Below the pieces are notes generated by a model. The model had not been told where the DNA came from. It did no database searches and saw only the letters and a list, made by a program, of their open reading frames with translations. From Distichodus sexfasciatus (Eukaryota > Chordata > Actinopteri > Characiformes > Distichodontidae): 64,000 nt of DNA. The stretch lies in assembly GCA_032718565.1 (NCBI GenBank), contig JAVGVS010000310.1, positions 124,001 through 188,000 of the forward strand, given 5' to 3'. Numbering within the stretch: position 1 is the stretch's first letter; every line of letters begins with the position of its first letter. A program made the translations under genes and the position numbers. Below, piece by piece: positions 8,871 through 20,267 of this stretch.

Positions 8871-11659
8871 GTTTTTAGTGGTTACAATTGACATTTGGGG
8901 GGTTGGGATTATTGTATGTGCACTTTATCTCCTGCAGTGTTTTCCCGTATACGTTTAAGAAGATCTTTGTGAAAATTAAATATTATAACAAGACAATCGC
9001 GACATTTTAAAATGACAATATCATGCACTTATCTCATCTCTTTATCAAGTATTATCAAAGAATGTATACTTTGAATTTATTATGTAAACTTAAGTTTCAC
9101 TGTGTCTTCAAAGTATGTAGGAATGGAACAGCACTGATGCAGCACACTGTTAAAGGCTGTAAGGCAGTTTAGAAGTGGACGGCTTTTCCTCTGCACATCT
9201 TTAGAAAACTACGCAGGTTACTGACAATGCATACAATATTGTGAAACACTGTTACTTATTTCACTAGAATTTGTTAAAATATCGTAAGACACGCAATAAA
9301 TTTTGTTTGCCTCATTTTTTCATTTTCTCTCTCAGAAGGGTATAACAAGGTTATTATAGATTTTGTGGAAAATCTGTGGGAAAATATACAATTTTAGAAT
9401 ATATTTTCTTTCCATTTTTTCATTCATTTAAAAATGATAAAACACTTTCTAAACACTTCCGACCCTTTTAAAAAGGAAGACAGTAATACAGCTATACAAT
9501 AATAAGTTTTTCCCCAGATTTTTGAAATCAAGTTTGTTTGTTTTTTTTGTTTTTTTTTAAAAATATAATTAAACACCATGAAACATTGGCGTAGTGGTGG
9601 TAATGAAAGGCACGATCCCTTGCCATGCCATTTTGTAAACGTGGAGCCAAACAAAGTTTGATCACCAAAGACACCAACTCTAGCTTCCACAAAAAAGAAA
9701 AAAAGAAGCTAATTTCCTCTCGACCTGAATTATTCAAATAAAATCATTTACATAACGTCGGCTCGTAAAACTAGACAAGAACATCGTGGAATTTGCCGCA
9801 CGGCTGACGCTCGCTAACAAACACCCGGACAGGAAATAAAAGCGCAGATTAATTGAATTCGGAGAAAGATTGGAGGATATTTTTCATTTGTCATGTTGAT
9901 GGAATAATTACACGTCTAATCTTCAAAGGAAGGAAATGTTATGGGTTGGAGGGGAAAAAACCACAAATGCTGCATTCATTATCGCTAGAAGATAACACTT
10001 TTTTCCTCTCATTTTTTGGAAGGACTCCAGCATCACTTACGCTGAAGTCGTGCTGCTCGCGTGCATACAAAGTGGATCGGAAGTTAATTGGTCGTTAAGG
10101 AGAAAGCTAAAGGAGTCTTTATGTTTATTAATATTATGGTAACAAATGCAAACGACATAACATTAAACATATGCTCTGCTCTTATTCCACTTTTAGAGAA
10201 AAATGTTCATCAAACCTTGTAAAAGCCTCAGAAGGAAAACTTTATTAAAAAAATAATAATAATTTGTTTTTAAAAATCTGTACATTGTATTGAACTTATT
10301 GATAAGTGATTAAAACATCTGTGATTTTTTTTCTGGTAAACCTTTAGTGCTCTCAAAATTTTAAAGGCGTTAGATCATAAAAAATTAATTAAAAAAAGAC
10401 TTAATTAAAAAATTACTAACAATTCACTTCATAATTCAATTATAAACCTTTAATGAAAATTATTGTAGCCTAAATGTACAGCTTTCGCACTTTCTTTAGA
10501 TTAGGGTTTTATTTTATTTATTTACAATGTAGTGTAGGATTAAAAAGGGATTGCAAAACTGTAAGGATTCTAAAACATTTCAAAATACTTTTATTATTAA
10601 TTAATTTAATTAATCTTTCGTTCTGAATGGAACAGTGAAATAATTTTGCCAAAGTTAAGAGAAAACGTACGGATGTTCTTTTTGAAAACACAGTTTAGAC
10701 AGTTGTGATCAATATGATTAAAGATGTAAGTTAAAGAAACAGAGTGAATATTAATCTCTGTAGAAAATTAATTGTTTCGACTCAACTCATTCGACTAAAT
10801 TAAATCAAATAGTCAATAGATTAATCGCTAGAAAAGCCCTACAGACTACATCTGTTTGGTCACGTCGTTACTCTCCGTCACTAACGCGCTCCGTTTCCCC
10901 GCTACGCTCTCTAGCATCAATGAGATATTTATATTCATGGACACATTCCAGCTCTATAATGCAGAAGTGGTCCAGCTTACAGACTCCACTGCTCTCTCTC
11001 TATTTCTCCCTCTCGAGAAAAAGAAGTCGTGTTCTGCTAGTGTTGGACTTCGCATTTCGAGTAGCTAATCTATCAGGTATTCCCAAGAAAAACGAAGCGT
11101 CTGCATTTCAAAGTCTTTCCATTGTGATGTCAATGTTGACAATACGTATAAAATGTTTTAATCAGTGCATCAATTTCTTAAGCCCCTCTAATGAAGACAA
11201 TTGTAATACATGTTAATTAATATCGGGCCAGTTTCTTTTTAAAATCCACTTATGCAGTTTTCACAAAGATTCTGACATTCATCAGTGTTTTCTCAATATT
11301 CGTTATTAGGTAAGAACTGAATTTACAACTGCTGAAAAGCATTTACACACAAATTTTACCACATGCTTATTAATGGAAAACATTAGCTTACTGGAATTTC
11401 TGCAGTTCTACAGTTGTATAGTATTGTACTACTAAAATGTCTTTACTTTCTTAAGAACAAATTTATGAAAAACTTTAGACGAATGAGCTGTAATACTGCA
11501 TTAATACCGACAGTCACATTAATGCCAGAGTAAACCAAGTAAGTAAGTCCAACTTACAAAAAAAATGGAAGTTTGGTGAAGTTTTCCAAAAGACCTAAAG
11601 TATTCCAAAGACCTAAAGTCTCAAAAGCATTGGAGTAGGTCCACCAAACTACAACGAAC
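8871..11659. other. Long AT-rich non-coding stretch
   Basis: Mostly low-GC sequence with poly(T)/poly(A) runs. A possible hAT-like right end sits near 10785-10845 (GATTAATCGCTAGAAAAGCC). The region 9780-10100 is slightly more complex. No gene or well-bounded repeat is supported. Confidence 0.4.
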
Positions 11660-11663
11660 ATCA

Positions 11664-11687
11664 TACAGTCAGTCAGTCAGTCAGTCT
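11664..11687. repeat. (CAGT)n microsatellite
   Basis: Five to six CAGT units immediately before the hAT-like element at 11690. The element's flanking duplication derives from this repeat. Confidence 0.85.
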
Positions 11688-11689
11688 GT

Positions 11690-12379
11690 TAGTGTTGTAG
11701 TCAAGACCACCTTATCCGAGACCAAGATCTGACCAAGACCAGAGGGGGTCGAGACCGAGACAAGACCAAGACTCTGAGGGGTCGAGACCGGACCAATGCG
11801 CGATTTACACCTCATGACAAATAAGTGGAACATGCAAAACCTAAGCACCCCTCAAAAAGAGCTAAATGAAGCAAACAACATACACTATGCATCATTAAAA
11901 ATGTTTATTCATTACTTCTCTCTTGACTATTCTCTTACATTGCAATAATTAGAAAACAGAACAAAGAATGTCAAACATTCAACATTTGAATTGTAAAATC
12001 CAAAAACCCAACATATCCAAGATATACTGAAGCTTGTCGACTCCATCAACAGGCAGAAGTAATATAGTAATTATGGTCAGAAACAATAAAGTGCAAAGTT
12101 TACAGTGCGTGTGTGAGGGGGGCGGGTCGGGTAACCGCGGTCGGCACTAACATCATTGGTTGCACTTGAAGTAAGACGTTATCCAATCCGACATTAAACA
12201 GATCATTAACACTAATATTCTCTGAGCCGTGGTCTCGGCTGGTCTCGAAATAAATTCCGAGTCCTCTTTGTCCGATTCCATGACAAGACCGAGAACAAAT
12301 GCGGCCGAGTCCGAGACAAGACCAAGACCTTCAAAAACCGGTCTTGAGACCGAGACTGATTTCGAGTACTACAACACTA
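11690..12379. mobile_element. Non-autonomous hAT-like element with motif-rich ends
   Basis: The left terminus TAGTGTTGTAGT and right terminus ACTACAACACTA are perfect inverted repeats. The flanks CAGTCTGT (11682-11689) and CTGTCTGT (12380-12387) match at 7 of 8 positions, an 8-bp duplication typical of hAT elements. About 110 bases at each end are built from repeated GAGACC / AAGACC words in inverted orientation between ends, while the centre (11820-12230) is unique and AT-rich. No transposase is encoded. Confidence 0.75.
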
Positions 12380-12404
12380 CTGTCTGTCTATCTATAAACC
12401 AAAT

Positions 12405-12555
12405 CGCTACCAAAGTACCGAAAGAACGTGAGTAGCTACGTCAAATTCAATGGTAGTGACGCTACTTAACTACTTTTTCCCAGTAGCTTATGAGTATCAA
12501 AGCTACTTTTAAAATGCTGTAGATTTTCAGGTACTTTAAAAAAAAAAAAAAAAAG
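12405..12555. repeat. Decayed repeat with AGTAGCT motifs and poly(A)
   Basis: Contains GAGTAGCTACG, CAGTAGCTTATGAG and AAAATGCTGTAG, resembling the end of a common teleost 'tagctact' element, followed by a poly(A) run of about 20. Boundaries uncertain. Confidence 0.4.
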
Positions 12556-12653
12556 CAATTCAAACTGCTACATTTTTTACAAACAAATATATTACTTTAA
12601 TCTCTTTACATAGATGGCTATTTTCACCTACCAGGTGTTTCAAAAAAACCATG

Positions 12654-12715
12654 CAGCGTGTAACGATACATTAACATCTATAAATTGACTCAACGATCCA
12701 AAATGAAAACATCAA
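12654..12715 (-). mobile_element. hAT-like end relic (GTGTAACGATAC)
   Basis: Reverse-orientation match to 2685-2746: GTGTAACGATACATTAAC and TCAACGATCCAAAATG. Only the terminus is left. Confidence 0.5.
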
Positions 12716-14203
12716 TCAGCCATCATGCATATTGTAACACAACTCTCTTGGGTTCAGGAAGAACAAATTTTCAAATATTTGCACTACAATTTAACATTGC
12801 TTGTACATACTAATAATTGTAGTTTCTCACTGACTGATATCTCCACAAATTATAGAAAGTATTGCACAGACTGTAATTGTCTACTGCTGTTACAATATCT
12901 GCAGACACTTGATCCGACTTGATTAGCTCAGACTTCATAAAAGATACAGTTTATTTAACTGACCGTCTGTATAAAAGATTTCATATTGAAACTGTTACAG
13001 GACTCATACACATCCAGTGTAAAAGACATCCCTAAGACCATAATTGTAGGCTGAATACAGCACGTAACCAAACTGTCTCTCTTTCTCTTCTAGTTTATAT
13101 TTTATATTCTACCTCTAGTTTAAAGTGTATATTTTAATATTATATTCATATATAGTTTTTTCTATGTGCCCTATTTGTTCTTTGTGCTTTGTTCTATGCA
13201 CTGTTAAAACTGGAGCCACGTCATCTAGTCTCTCTGTATACTTGTACAGTATATTGTAAAGATGACAAAGTTTACTTTGACTTTGAAATGGTACTTTAGT
13301 TGTTTTTTGTGAAGTGATTTGAATGGAATTTATCGTCAAATCGTTGTTTGTCGAATCGATGTAATATCATATTGCGATGAAAACTTACAATTTACACCGC
13401 TACCGACCTGGCCCCCTATACATTTTCCATATACTGAAATTTGCTTTATTAAAGAAGCCGGCATGATGTCATTCCTGCTCCCTCCCAGACTTTCGAGGCA
13501 GATTAATCTGGAGAGTGTCCAGCTATGCCATCAATTCATCAACTAGGATTTATAAATGATAAATCAATACATATACAGTATATTAATATTTCCCTATTCT
13601 AATGTATTCTGCTGGCCGGGGGCCAGTTATGAGCTACGACAACGTGCCTCCCAATCGGTGCCATATGGGGAGAGGGGGAAAAAAGCTGAAAAATAATGCA
13701 GAGCGCTGCATGTCTCTTTTCCAGCTCTGCTCTGCTGCAGTGCTGCTATATTAAGAAGACTTGGCCAAGAGTGTGTTTCCAAAAAAAGACAGAACACATA
13801 CATCTGTACATGCTTGCAAAGCGTGGGCATTCTTCAAAAAAAAATCCAAAATAAGAAAATATGCATTCCTTTAATAATCTAACAAAATGAATTTGTAGAA
13901 GCGTAAGAAAAAAATGTTTTTAAAAAAATGAAAGGAAAAAGTCAAATCCCCCCTTTCCTCCTCCCAAAAAAAAGATTTTACCGCTTCAGCATAATTGCTG
14001 ATCTCTACGATACTGTGATGAAGAAAATGGCATTCCCAAATGACCAGCATAAGTGCAAAAAATAAGAGGGAGGGAGGGAGAGAGGGAACGAAAAAAAAAC
14101 TAATTAACTGCATCCCGTTCTGCAGGGGGAGGGTCGAGCAGCGTGGCAACGTGCTGCCCCCTGCTGGCAAGAAGGAAGACGGGATTGAAATGGGTCACAC
14201 TCA
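12716..14203. other. Non-coding stretch, no recognised element
   Basis: AT-rich sequence up to about 13300, then slightly richer sequence with purine runs (13960-14100). Opposite-strand open frames around 13627-14231 overlap each other and lack any domain. Confidence 0.4.
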
Positions 14204-14229
14204 AATCAATCAAGTTCCCTTGATTGATT
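14204..14229. repeat. Perfect 11-bp hairpin
   Basis: AATCAATCAAG at 14204-14214, loop TTCC, then CTTGATTGATT at 14219-14229. No T-tract or promoter context gives it a function. Confidence 0.85.
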
Positions 14230-14499
14230 AATTTTTGGATTCAGTTCGTGATATCTTTTGGTTCTAGACCCAAAAAGGGGTTCAAAGTTAGTTCCAGATT
14301 ACTAACAGACTACGAGGAACTGGACTACTGTTAAAACCATCAAATCAAAAGCTAAAACTGTCTACTTGTAGAAATCTTAATATGGGATCTCAGTTGGGAA
14401 AATCAGGATTTCTTTTGAAAATGCAGGTGTCGACTGATTTCAAAACCTGACTCAAATCAAGTCATGCAAGTGTACATCATTTGGAATTTTGCCCGGACG

Positions 14500-15075
14500 C
14501 ATTTTGGTGTTAGTATGTCTTCACGTCATATTGATATTTAACAGCAAAAGTAACAAAATTAATCTGTGGAAACCAGGAAGTAAGCAAGACTAGGACAGGG
14601 GACGGATAGGGTACAGACAACATGGGAAAGAGGACAGACGGGGGACGGACAATATCACCAGTTGTCCCCCAAGGAAAGGACAAGTGTTCACATTATATCA
14701 ATATTTACGAGCAAGAGTGACAAAATCTACCTGAAGAGGAACAACGACTAGAAGTACAGGAAGTAGGGAATGCTGTGGAACGTGTGGCCAGGTGACGTTC
14801 TCAGAAAAGGGTTTCAGAACTGTGGCGTAGAAAAAGGAATGAACAGGGTGATGAACGACACAGACAGTGTTGCATTGTTGCCAGTTGATGCCCCCAGAAA
14901 ATGGGCAGCATGGAAAGTGTTGCCAATGTCCATTTTGGGGACAAACAAATTCCACATGGTTCATCCCCTGAGCTCTGTTCAGAGGATGGAAGACGTAAAC
15001 ATTTCAGTGTTACTACCATATTGGTGGATTTACTAGTGAGAGCAACAAATCAAATCAAAACAAAGCAGTAAGTCA
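14500..15075 (+). repeat. Weak degenerate repeat, about 165-base spacing
   Basis: Three diverged segments start near 14530, 14696 and 15020: ATTGATATTTAACAGCAAAA, ATCAATATTTACGAGCAAGA and ATTGGTGGATTTACTAGTGA, each followed by a GTRACAAA-like word. Spacings are about 166 and 324. It may be a decayed tandem repeat that lost one unit. Confidence 0.35.
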
Positions 15076-15080
15076 GGCTA

Positions 15081-16387
15081 GGAATTTATTGGACTATCTC
15101 CTGGTCAAAAGGTCTTATTTGAAAGGACCACATTGGGCCATGGTGCATTCCACTGTCCCCGCTGCTGGGAAATGAATGTCTTACATCTCACACAAAGCCA
15201 GCATCAAGGCAGCCAAGACAATTCCTGCACCTGTGTGATTTAAATTACTGGCATGCGACTCAAGACAATGGCGTCAGAGACGGAGCCGAGTGGACTCACA
15301 TAATCTGGCAACTGCAGGGCAGAAACAAGATCACATTATACACCGTTCGAACCAGCCTTGGTCGACACCAGTCACAGCCCGGCATTGGCGGCGGCCATAA
15401 AATCTCCCAAAAGTAACCCATTCTCCCATTCCCACCAGCCTGATTGTGAAAACATCAAGGTGCTGCTGTCTCAAAATGCCCCAGCTCAGGTCCAGCGGCA
15501 AAAGCATATCGATTTTTTCACCCGTATTGCTTGATGCGGTGCAATACAGTTTTCAAAAGTGAACCTCGACTCCAATTTTCGCACCCTGGATGGCCGCAGA
15601 TACGGGTGGCAGTGGCCCCCCGTCTCATCTCGCTTGAGACAGATGGTTCTTGCTTGTCGCTGATTGTTCAGCGCTTCGTCTTCTCTCAGTGGCTCCCCAA
15701 AGCTGCCCCCTAGCCCCCAAACCCCCCAACTCCCCACTACCACCAAGCCCAAATGCTTCCTTGGTCTGCTCCACCTTAGTGGTAAGAGTTAAAGAGGTAG
15801 GAAGTGTCCGGCAAATAGAAAAAGTCTTCCATTCCCCTCGGATGGACTGAGGAGGGGCGGATGGAGGGGTCTCATTACTCTCTTGTCCCTCCTTATTTGA
15901 GTGGGTATTACATAACGGCAGCGGAAGAAAGGGCCTCCAGGAGAACGGATTAAGGGCCAATTTCCAGTGTTGCGTCAAACGGAATTCGATTCACCAGCTT
16001 CGGTTGGCTTCCTTCAGAGAAAACGGCGAAGAGAGGATTCCGGTGGTTGGATTTTCAGGTCTTAAAGATTAGTAGTTGGAAGGAGAGCGGGTTGAAGCCC
16101 GTGGAAACTCTTCTTGCTAGCTAACCCAAAGTATGTCAAATTGCAATGTTGTGTTAACAGGGGACACCTCCTGCTGCACTTTTTTGTCAGCATCTGTGTA
16201 AGTTCTCAGTTAGCCAGGACAGGGTTGTTTTTAGCTGATGACAACTAGACCTCTGTTGCGTTCTTGGACACATAGGTGCAAGTTCTTTGTCAGTCAGGAC
16301 ATGGTAGTCATGAGTGGTCAAGCTGAAAACAACTAGGCTTCTTTTTGGGTCTTGAAAGACATTTCACCTCTCATCCAAAGGCTTCTT
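15081..16387. other. Unique stretch, moderate GC
   Basis: No repeat family is recognised. A 117-codon frame on - (15625-15978) and overlapping + frames lie in proline-coding C-rich DNA (15700-15790) and look fortuitous. 15240-15480 has complex sequence that could be a conserved block. Confidence 0.35.
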
Positions 16388-16557
16388 GGGGCAGGTGGTA
16401 GAGTAACGGTTAGGGCGTTCGCCCCGTAATCGGAAGGTTGCCTGTTCAGGGTACTCATAAGCAAGGTACTGTCACCAAGCACTGCTACCCGGGTGCTGCC
16501 CATATCATCTGCCCCCTGCTCTTTCACAGATGTGTCAAATGCAAGGGTCAAATGCAG
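16388..16557 (+). repeat. SINE A copy with a short internal deletion
   Basis: The head GGCAGGTGGTAGAGTAACGG and the middle GGTACTCATAAGCAAGGTAC are present. The B-box is truncated (TGCCTGTTCAGG). The copy ends at GTCAAATGCA without the usual tail. Confidence 0.8.
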
Positions 16558-17271
16558 ACTTTCTTTGGTTCCAAAATCTGATGTGAAGTCCTAGGTATTT
16601 TACCTCTGGGGTGTTGACTTGAAAGTAGTCCAGACAGTCATTAACCTGGACAGAATCAGTAGAATGTTAGGATGTTAACCTGTTAGGATCAGTAGAATGA
16701 TTCCACCAGTAGCCCTGCACTATTGCGCCAAGTTCTGTCCCATTTGCACCAGCAAAATGAGCCAAAAGGATTAAAAACATTTAAGATATTTACCAACTAA
16801 CCAGCATTCCAGTTCGCTGTAAGGGTTGTGGATAAGGGCGCTTTTAAACCTCCACAAAAAGAATATTCCCTTTTTCCAGTGCGGATTGAAAAAACAAAAG
16901 CTCTGGCCTCCGAGCAAGGAGTTCGCTCTGTTTGGCAGAATCGGCCCAACAGGGATTTTTCTACCTGAACAGAAGCTAAACGAAGTGTGTTTTTTGCCCT
17001 TTTCCGAGCAACTGGAGAACAATTTGGGGGAGTTGAAGCCTTGCTGGAAAATAATAATTCCAGTAATGCCAGTAAGGCCTGCTTGGAGGACTGGCACCGG
17101 GTTTTAATCTGGTTTGAGACAGACTTTCTAGTCTAAAGCTGGTCATGATGGTCAAGGATTCAAAAGGCATCTTGAGCTGAATTGACAAGCATCTTTGGCA
17201 CCAAAATGTGGACGAACAATTCAGAAAACTGGGATTTCCTAGTCATATTCTTTATTTATAAGACCAGAGCT
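16558..17271. other. Unique stretch, possible conserved block 16770-17110
   Basis: Between 16770 and 17110 open frames occur on both strands over the same bases (93 and 108 codons), with no known domain. The sequence is non-repetitive and of mixed composition, so a conserved non-coding element is possible but unproven. Confidence 0.3.
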
Positions 17272-17500
17272 GAGCTGTTGGTGGCGTAACGGTTAGGGTG
17301 TTCACCCCGGGATCGGAAGGTCACCGGTTCAAATCCAGGACCAGTAGAGGTACTAATGAACAAATTGCCATCCCCCAAGCACTGCTCCCCTGGGCCCATG
17401 TCAGCTGCCCACTGCTCCTGCACAGATGTGTCAAATGCAGAGATCACATTTCGTTGTGCTGCACTGTGTGCTGTGCTGTGTTCACAATAATCACTAACTT
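17272..17500 (+). repeat. SINE A, near full length
   Basis: The head GTTGGTGGCGTAACGGTTAG has a very good B-box CCGGTTCAAATCC. Then come AGCACTGCTCCCCTGGGC, GTCAAATGCAGAGATCACA and the tail TTCACAATAATCACTAACTT. Confidence 0.9.
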
Positions 17501-17884
17501 AAATTGCAACATTATGTTAAAACTTAAAGCCATGACAATTTGTCAGATTGTACCAAGCTAAGCAAATCACAAGTTACATCACAATACAATGTTATATTGA
17601 TTCTTTTGTTAGCTAGCTTGTTAGACATTTGTTAGCTACCGAGCTGACTGACATGCATCCCAACCTGCTAGTTACTGAAGCAGCTAAATGCTAGTAAGTC
17701 AAATCTGACAGTATGCTACTAATGCTGGCTATTAATCTGTCGGTGATGTACATTACATGAAGATTTGACCGTGGTTTCTTTGGACCATGTCGGTTAATTT
17801 TCAATTTCCACAGCGCATTAGGAATGTGTAAATTAAACATAAAAGTTGTGATTTTGCGGTTTTAACGTAATCGTGCAATGACAT

Positions 17885-17942
17885 GTTATAGGTCGATCGT
17901 TGAATTAATTTATTGATGTAGATCAATGTATCATTACACCCT
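17885..17942 (+). mobile_element. hAT-like right-end relic
   Basis: GTTGAATTAATTTATTGATG followed by ATCATTACACCCTTA aligns with 2685-2746 in the same orientation. Confidence 0.5.
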
Positions 17943-18139
17943 TACTGGAACGCCCGACTACCGTACTAGCGCTACTGTAATGCAGTGTTTTTCTTTTTAT
18001 CCTTTTTTCGCCTGGTGTTTTAACCACAGTTTGTCGGCTCTCTTTAAGCTGACATTTAGACACCAGGCCCGGGCTATGAAGCCTGCGATTATCTGCTCGG
18101 CAGCAAGCCGATGGCGGTGTAATTGAAAAAGTGGTAACT

Positions 18140-18178
18140 CCCCCCCACCCCCCTCTTTCTTTCTTTCTTTCCTTCAGA
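18140..18178. repeat. Pyrimidine tract with (TTTC)n
   Basis: C-rich run followed by about five TTTC units; simple-sequence DNA. Confidence 0.85.
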
Positions 18179-18184
18179 AGGAGC

Positions 18185-18450
18185 ACTTTAAAGAAGACAC
18201 TTTAAAAGAAAAAAGGCGGACGATCGTTGGCCACTCATGACCTGTGACCCCCCCTCAGTTAACGGACGGAGGCTCTAAAAAGGACTGCGTGCCTCCGAGA
18301 CCTGAAATTTAGGCGTTGTGTGGCGCTAATGAAATTGGAGGCCGGCGGCAAATCGATTCATTCCGTTCCTTAATGGAATTACGCAACGAGGAGGGCACTC
18401 AGAGCCTCGTTTGCTGGCTTTTTTCTTCTCTTTTCTTTTCGTTTCTCTTG
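18185..18450. other. Candidate conserved non-coding block
   Basis: A complex block with CGGACGATCGTTGG, GCGCTAATGAAATTGG and CCTTAATGGAATTACGCAA. It contains paired ATTA/TAAT homeodomain words and matches no repeat in the window. Confidence 0.3.
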
Positions 18451-18507
18451 TCTGGGGGCTGCCACTAACAACTTGTTATTTTTCCATCAATTAATTTGTT
18501 GACTATT

Positions 18508-18562
18508 TTAAAGATTCTTTATTTGTCACAAGCATAGTTATGCAAGTAGTGACAAGCATCTG
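18508..18562 (+). repeat. Interspersed repeat fragment (TTTATTTGTCAC type)
   Basis: AAGATTCTTTATTTGTCACA followed by AGTTATGCAAGTAGTGAC matches 45425-45495 in reverse (ACTTGCATAACTGTG, AAAGAATCTTCACT). It resembles a widespread teleost repeat with an ATTTCACTGTAC motif. Confidence 0.5.
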
Positions 18563-18706
18563 TTAACTTCTTCAACTTACAGATAATACTTATCAGAACA
18601 TTATACTTATGAGATTTCCTGCAGAAAGAAATGTACTTAAAATAATTAAAGAAATACAATTATAGAACAAGCTTAGATTACATATCATATGTATATATAG
18701 CATCTA

Positions 18707-18776
18707 TGTTATTAGCATATATGTACATTTTAGCAAACATATATGTTTGCAAAATTTTACATATATGCTAATAACA
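18707..18776. repeat. 70-bp palindrome with no spacer
   Basis: The left arm 18707-18741 and right arm 18742-18776 are complementary at 32 of 35 positions by hand comparison. They meet at AAACATA|TATGTTT with no loop. The arms start TGTTATTAGCATATATG and end CATATATGCTAATAACA. The three mismatches cluster in the AAAATTTT part. Confidence 0.9.
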
Positions 18777-18933
18777 GTTGATTAATCCAGATTTTCCTTT
18801 TGAATCTGTAATTATACTAATCAAATTTTAGCTACTGAATTTATGACGTTTACTGCAGTAACAGGCATCTACCAATCATCAGATTGGGTTATATTCGACA
18901 CAAATATTTCACGTTATTTCCTTTATCAACATT

Positions 18934-19156
18934 AAAGAGTGAATGAGTGAGTGTCATGGTGAACAGACAAGGACCTCTGCATTTTACCCACCTGTGAAGG
19001 AGCAGTGGGCAGCTGACAATGGCAGCGCCCGGGGAGAAGTGCTTGGGGACAGTACTTTGCTCATGAGTACCTCAGTAGTACTTTTACCTTTGCGGGATTC
19101 AAACCGGCAACCTTCTGATCACAGGGCGAACACCCTAACCATTATGCTACCAATAC
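18934..19156 (-). repeat. SINE A, reverse orientation
   Basis: Reverse complement of SINE A: GACCTCTGCATTTTACCC, GGAGCAGTGGGCAGCTGAC, AGTGCTTGGGGACAGTAC, a B-box complement near GGGATTCAAACCGG and the head complement TAACCATTATGCTACCAA. Confidence 0.9.
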
Positions 19157-19855
19157 TACATTTTTAAACCGATATACACACTGGTCTAGTGTAATGCCCC
19201 GTCATCCACCCCATCTGGTTGGTTGGACATCATGACTTTAGCCTATCACACGGAATGCTAATATAGATTATTTAAAGGTAATTAAACATAACAACAACAA
19301 AATGCATTCAAATCAAGCTTTGTGTATTTGTTATTCAAAATTCTAACACATTTCCATCAGACTTCCAGGTTAAAAATATTGCTTTTGCCTCGATTAGTAA
19401 ACATCAGTATCGGCCCTGAAAGCAAAACATCAGTCAAACCCTTAAGTTGCAAAACCTCACGTCTCCAGGCTGCAGGATTTCATTAAGCCATGCTTCACAT
19501 CTTCTATTCCTTGTGATATTCCTGACATTTTACCACTGTCCCTCTCTTCCTATTCCCCTGAGGAAAACGCCGGAGAGGTGGGGGGAGGAAAGAAAAAAAA
19601 AAACACGAAAGAAAAGGTTATTAGGACTCTCTTTTTTCCCCTCCACTCCTCTGTTGAGACTCGTGTTTGCGTAGAACCTTATCAAACAGCCTCGTCCCGT
19701 TTGATTCTGCTTTTAGCAGCTGGACCGTGTCATTCCGGTTTTGGAAATGGAAAAGAAGGAGCAAATCTAAAAGAAGGTAAAACTTTGGCAAAACTGAGTT
19801 TAACATAAAAGTTATCAAGACCATGTGGTAATGTTTTATGTAAGTGTGAGGCAAG
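19157..19855. other. Non-coding stretch, nothing recognised
   Basis: Mostly AT-rich, with a purine-rich patch at 19560-19620. No repeat or exon recognised. Confidence 0.4.
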
Positions 19856-20061
19856 GTGCACCACAACGAAATGTGATCTCTGCATTTGACCCATCCGTGA
19901 AGGAGCAGTGGGCAGCTACCATGGGCAGTGCCCCGTAGAGCAGTGCTTGGGGACAGAACCTTGCTCATGAGTACCTCAGTGGTACCTTTACCGGGCACAG
20001 ATTCGAACTGGCGACCTTTTGATCACAGGGCGAACACCCTAAATGGTAAGCTACCAACAGC
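19856..20061 (-). repeat. SINE A, reverse orientation
   Basis: GTGCACCACAACGAAATGTG starts the 3' part. GCTCATGAGTACCTCAGTGG and a B-box complement, GATTCGAACTGGCG, follow. The distal tail is missing on the left. Confidence 0.9.
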
Positions 20062-20212
20062 CTCTGAGAAATGAAGGGGAAAAATGCCTTCAGTAAACCT
20101 CATCAATAGAGTATAACAATATTAAAGTAACATTTTGATTTATGCTTTGAAAAAAGCACAAACTAATTTCAAACAAAGAAACATCTTTCAATAGCGAATC
20201 TCCATTGATACT

Positions 20213-20262
20213 GACTTTTAGTCTGAGACTAGGCTTAATCCCTGTTCAAGAAACCAGCCCTA
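20213..20262 (+). mobile_element. Half copy of foldback MITE
   Basis: GACTAGGCTTAATCCCTG followed by AGAAACCAGCCC matches one arm of 5159-5284. The other arm is absent. Confidence 0.5.
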
Positions 20263-20267
20263 TAAGT

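Noticed and set aside
11664..11687. CRISPR-like array from short tandem repeats
   Set aside because: Simple CAGT microsatellite in vertebrate DNA without spacers or cas genes.
15625..15978. 117-codon open frame on -
   Set aside because: Stop-poor C/G-rich sequence with overlapping frames on +; no recognisable domain or splice context.
16771..17107. Overlapping 108- and 93-codon frames on opposite strands
   Set aside because: Complementary frames over the same bases are expected by chance; no domain in either.
18707..18776. microRNA precursor
   Set aside because: The palindrome has no terminal loop, is extremely AT-rich and lacks the usual 60-80 base hairpin with bulges.
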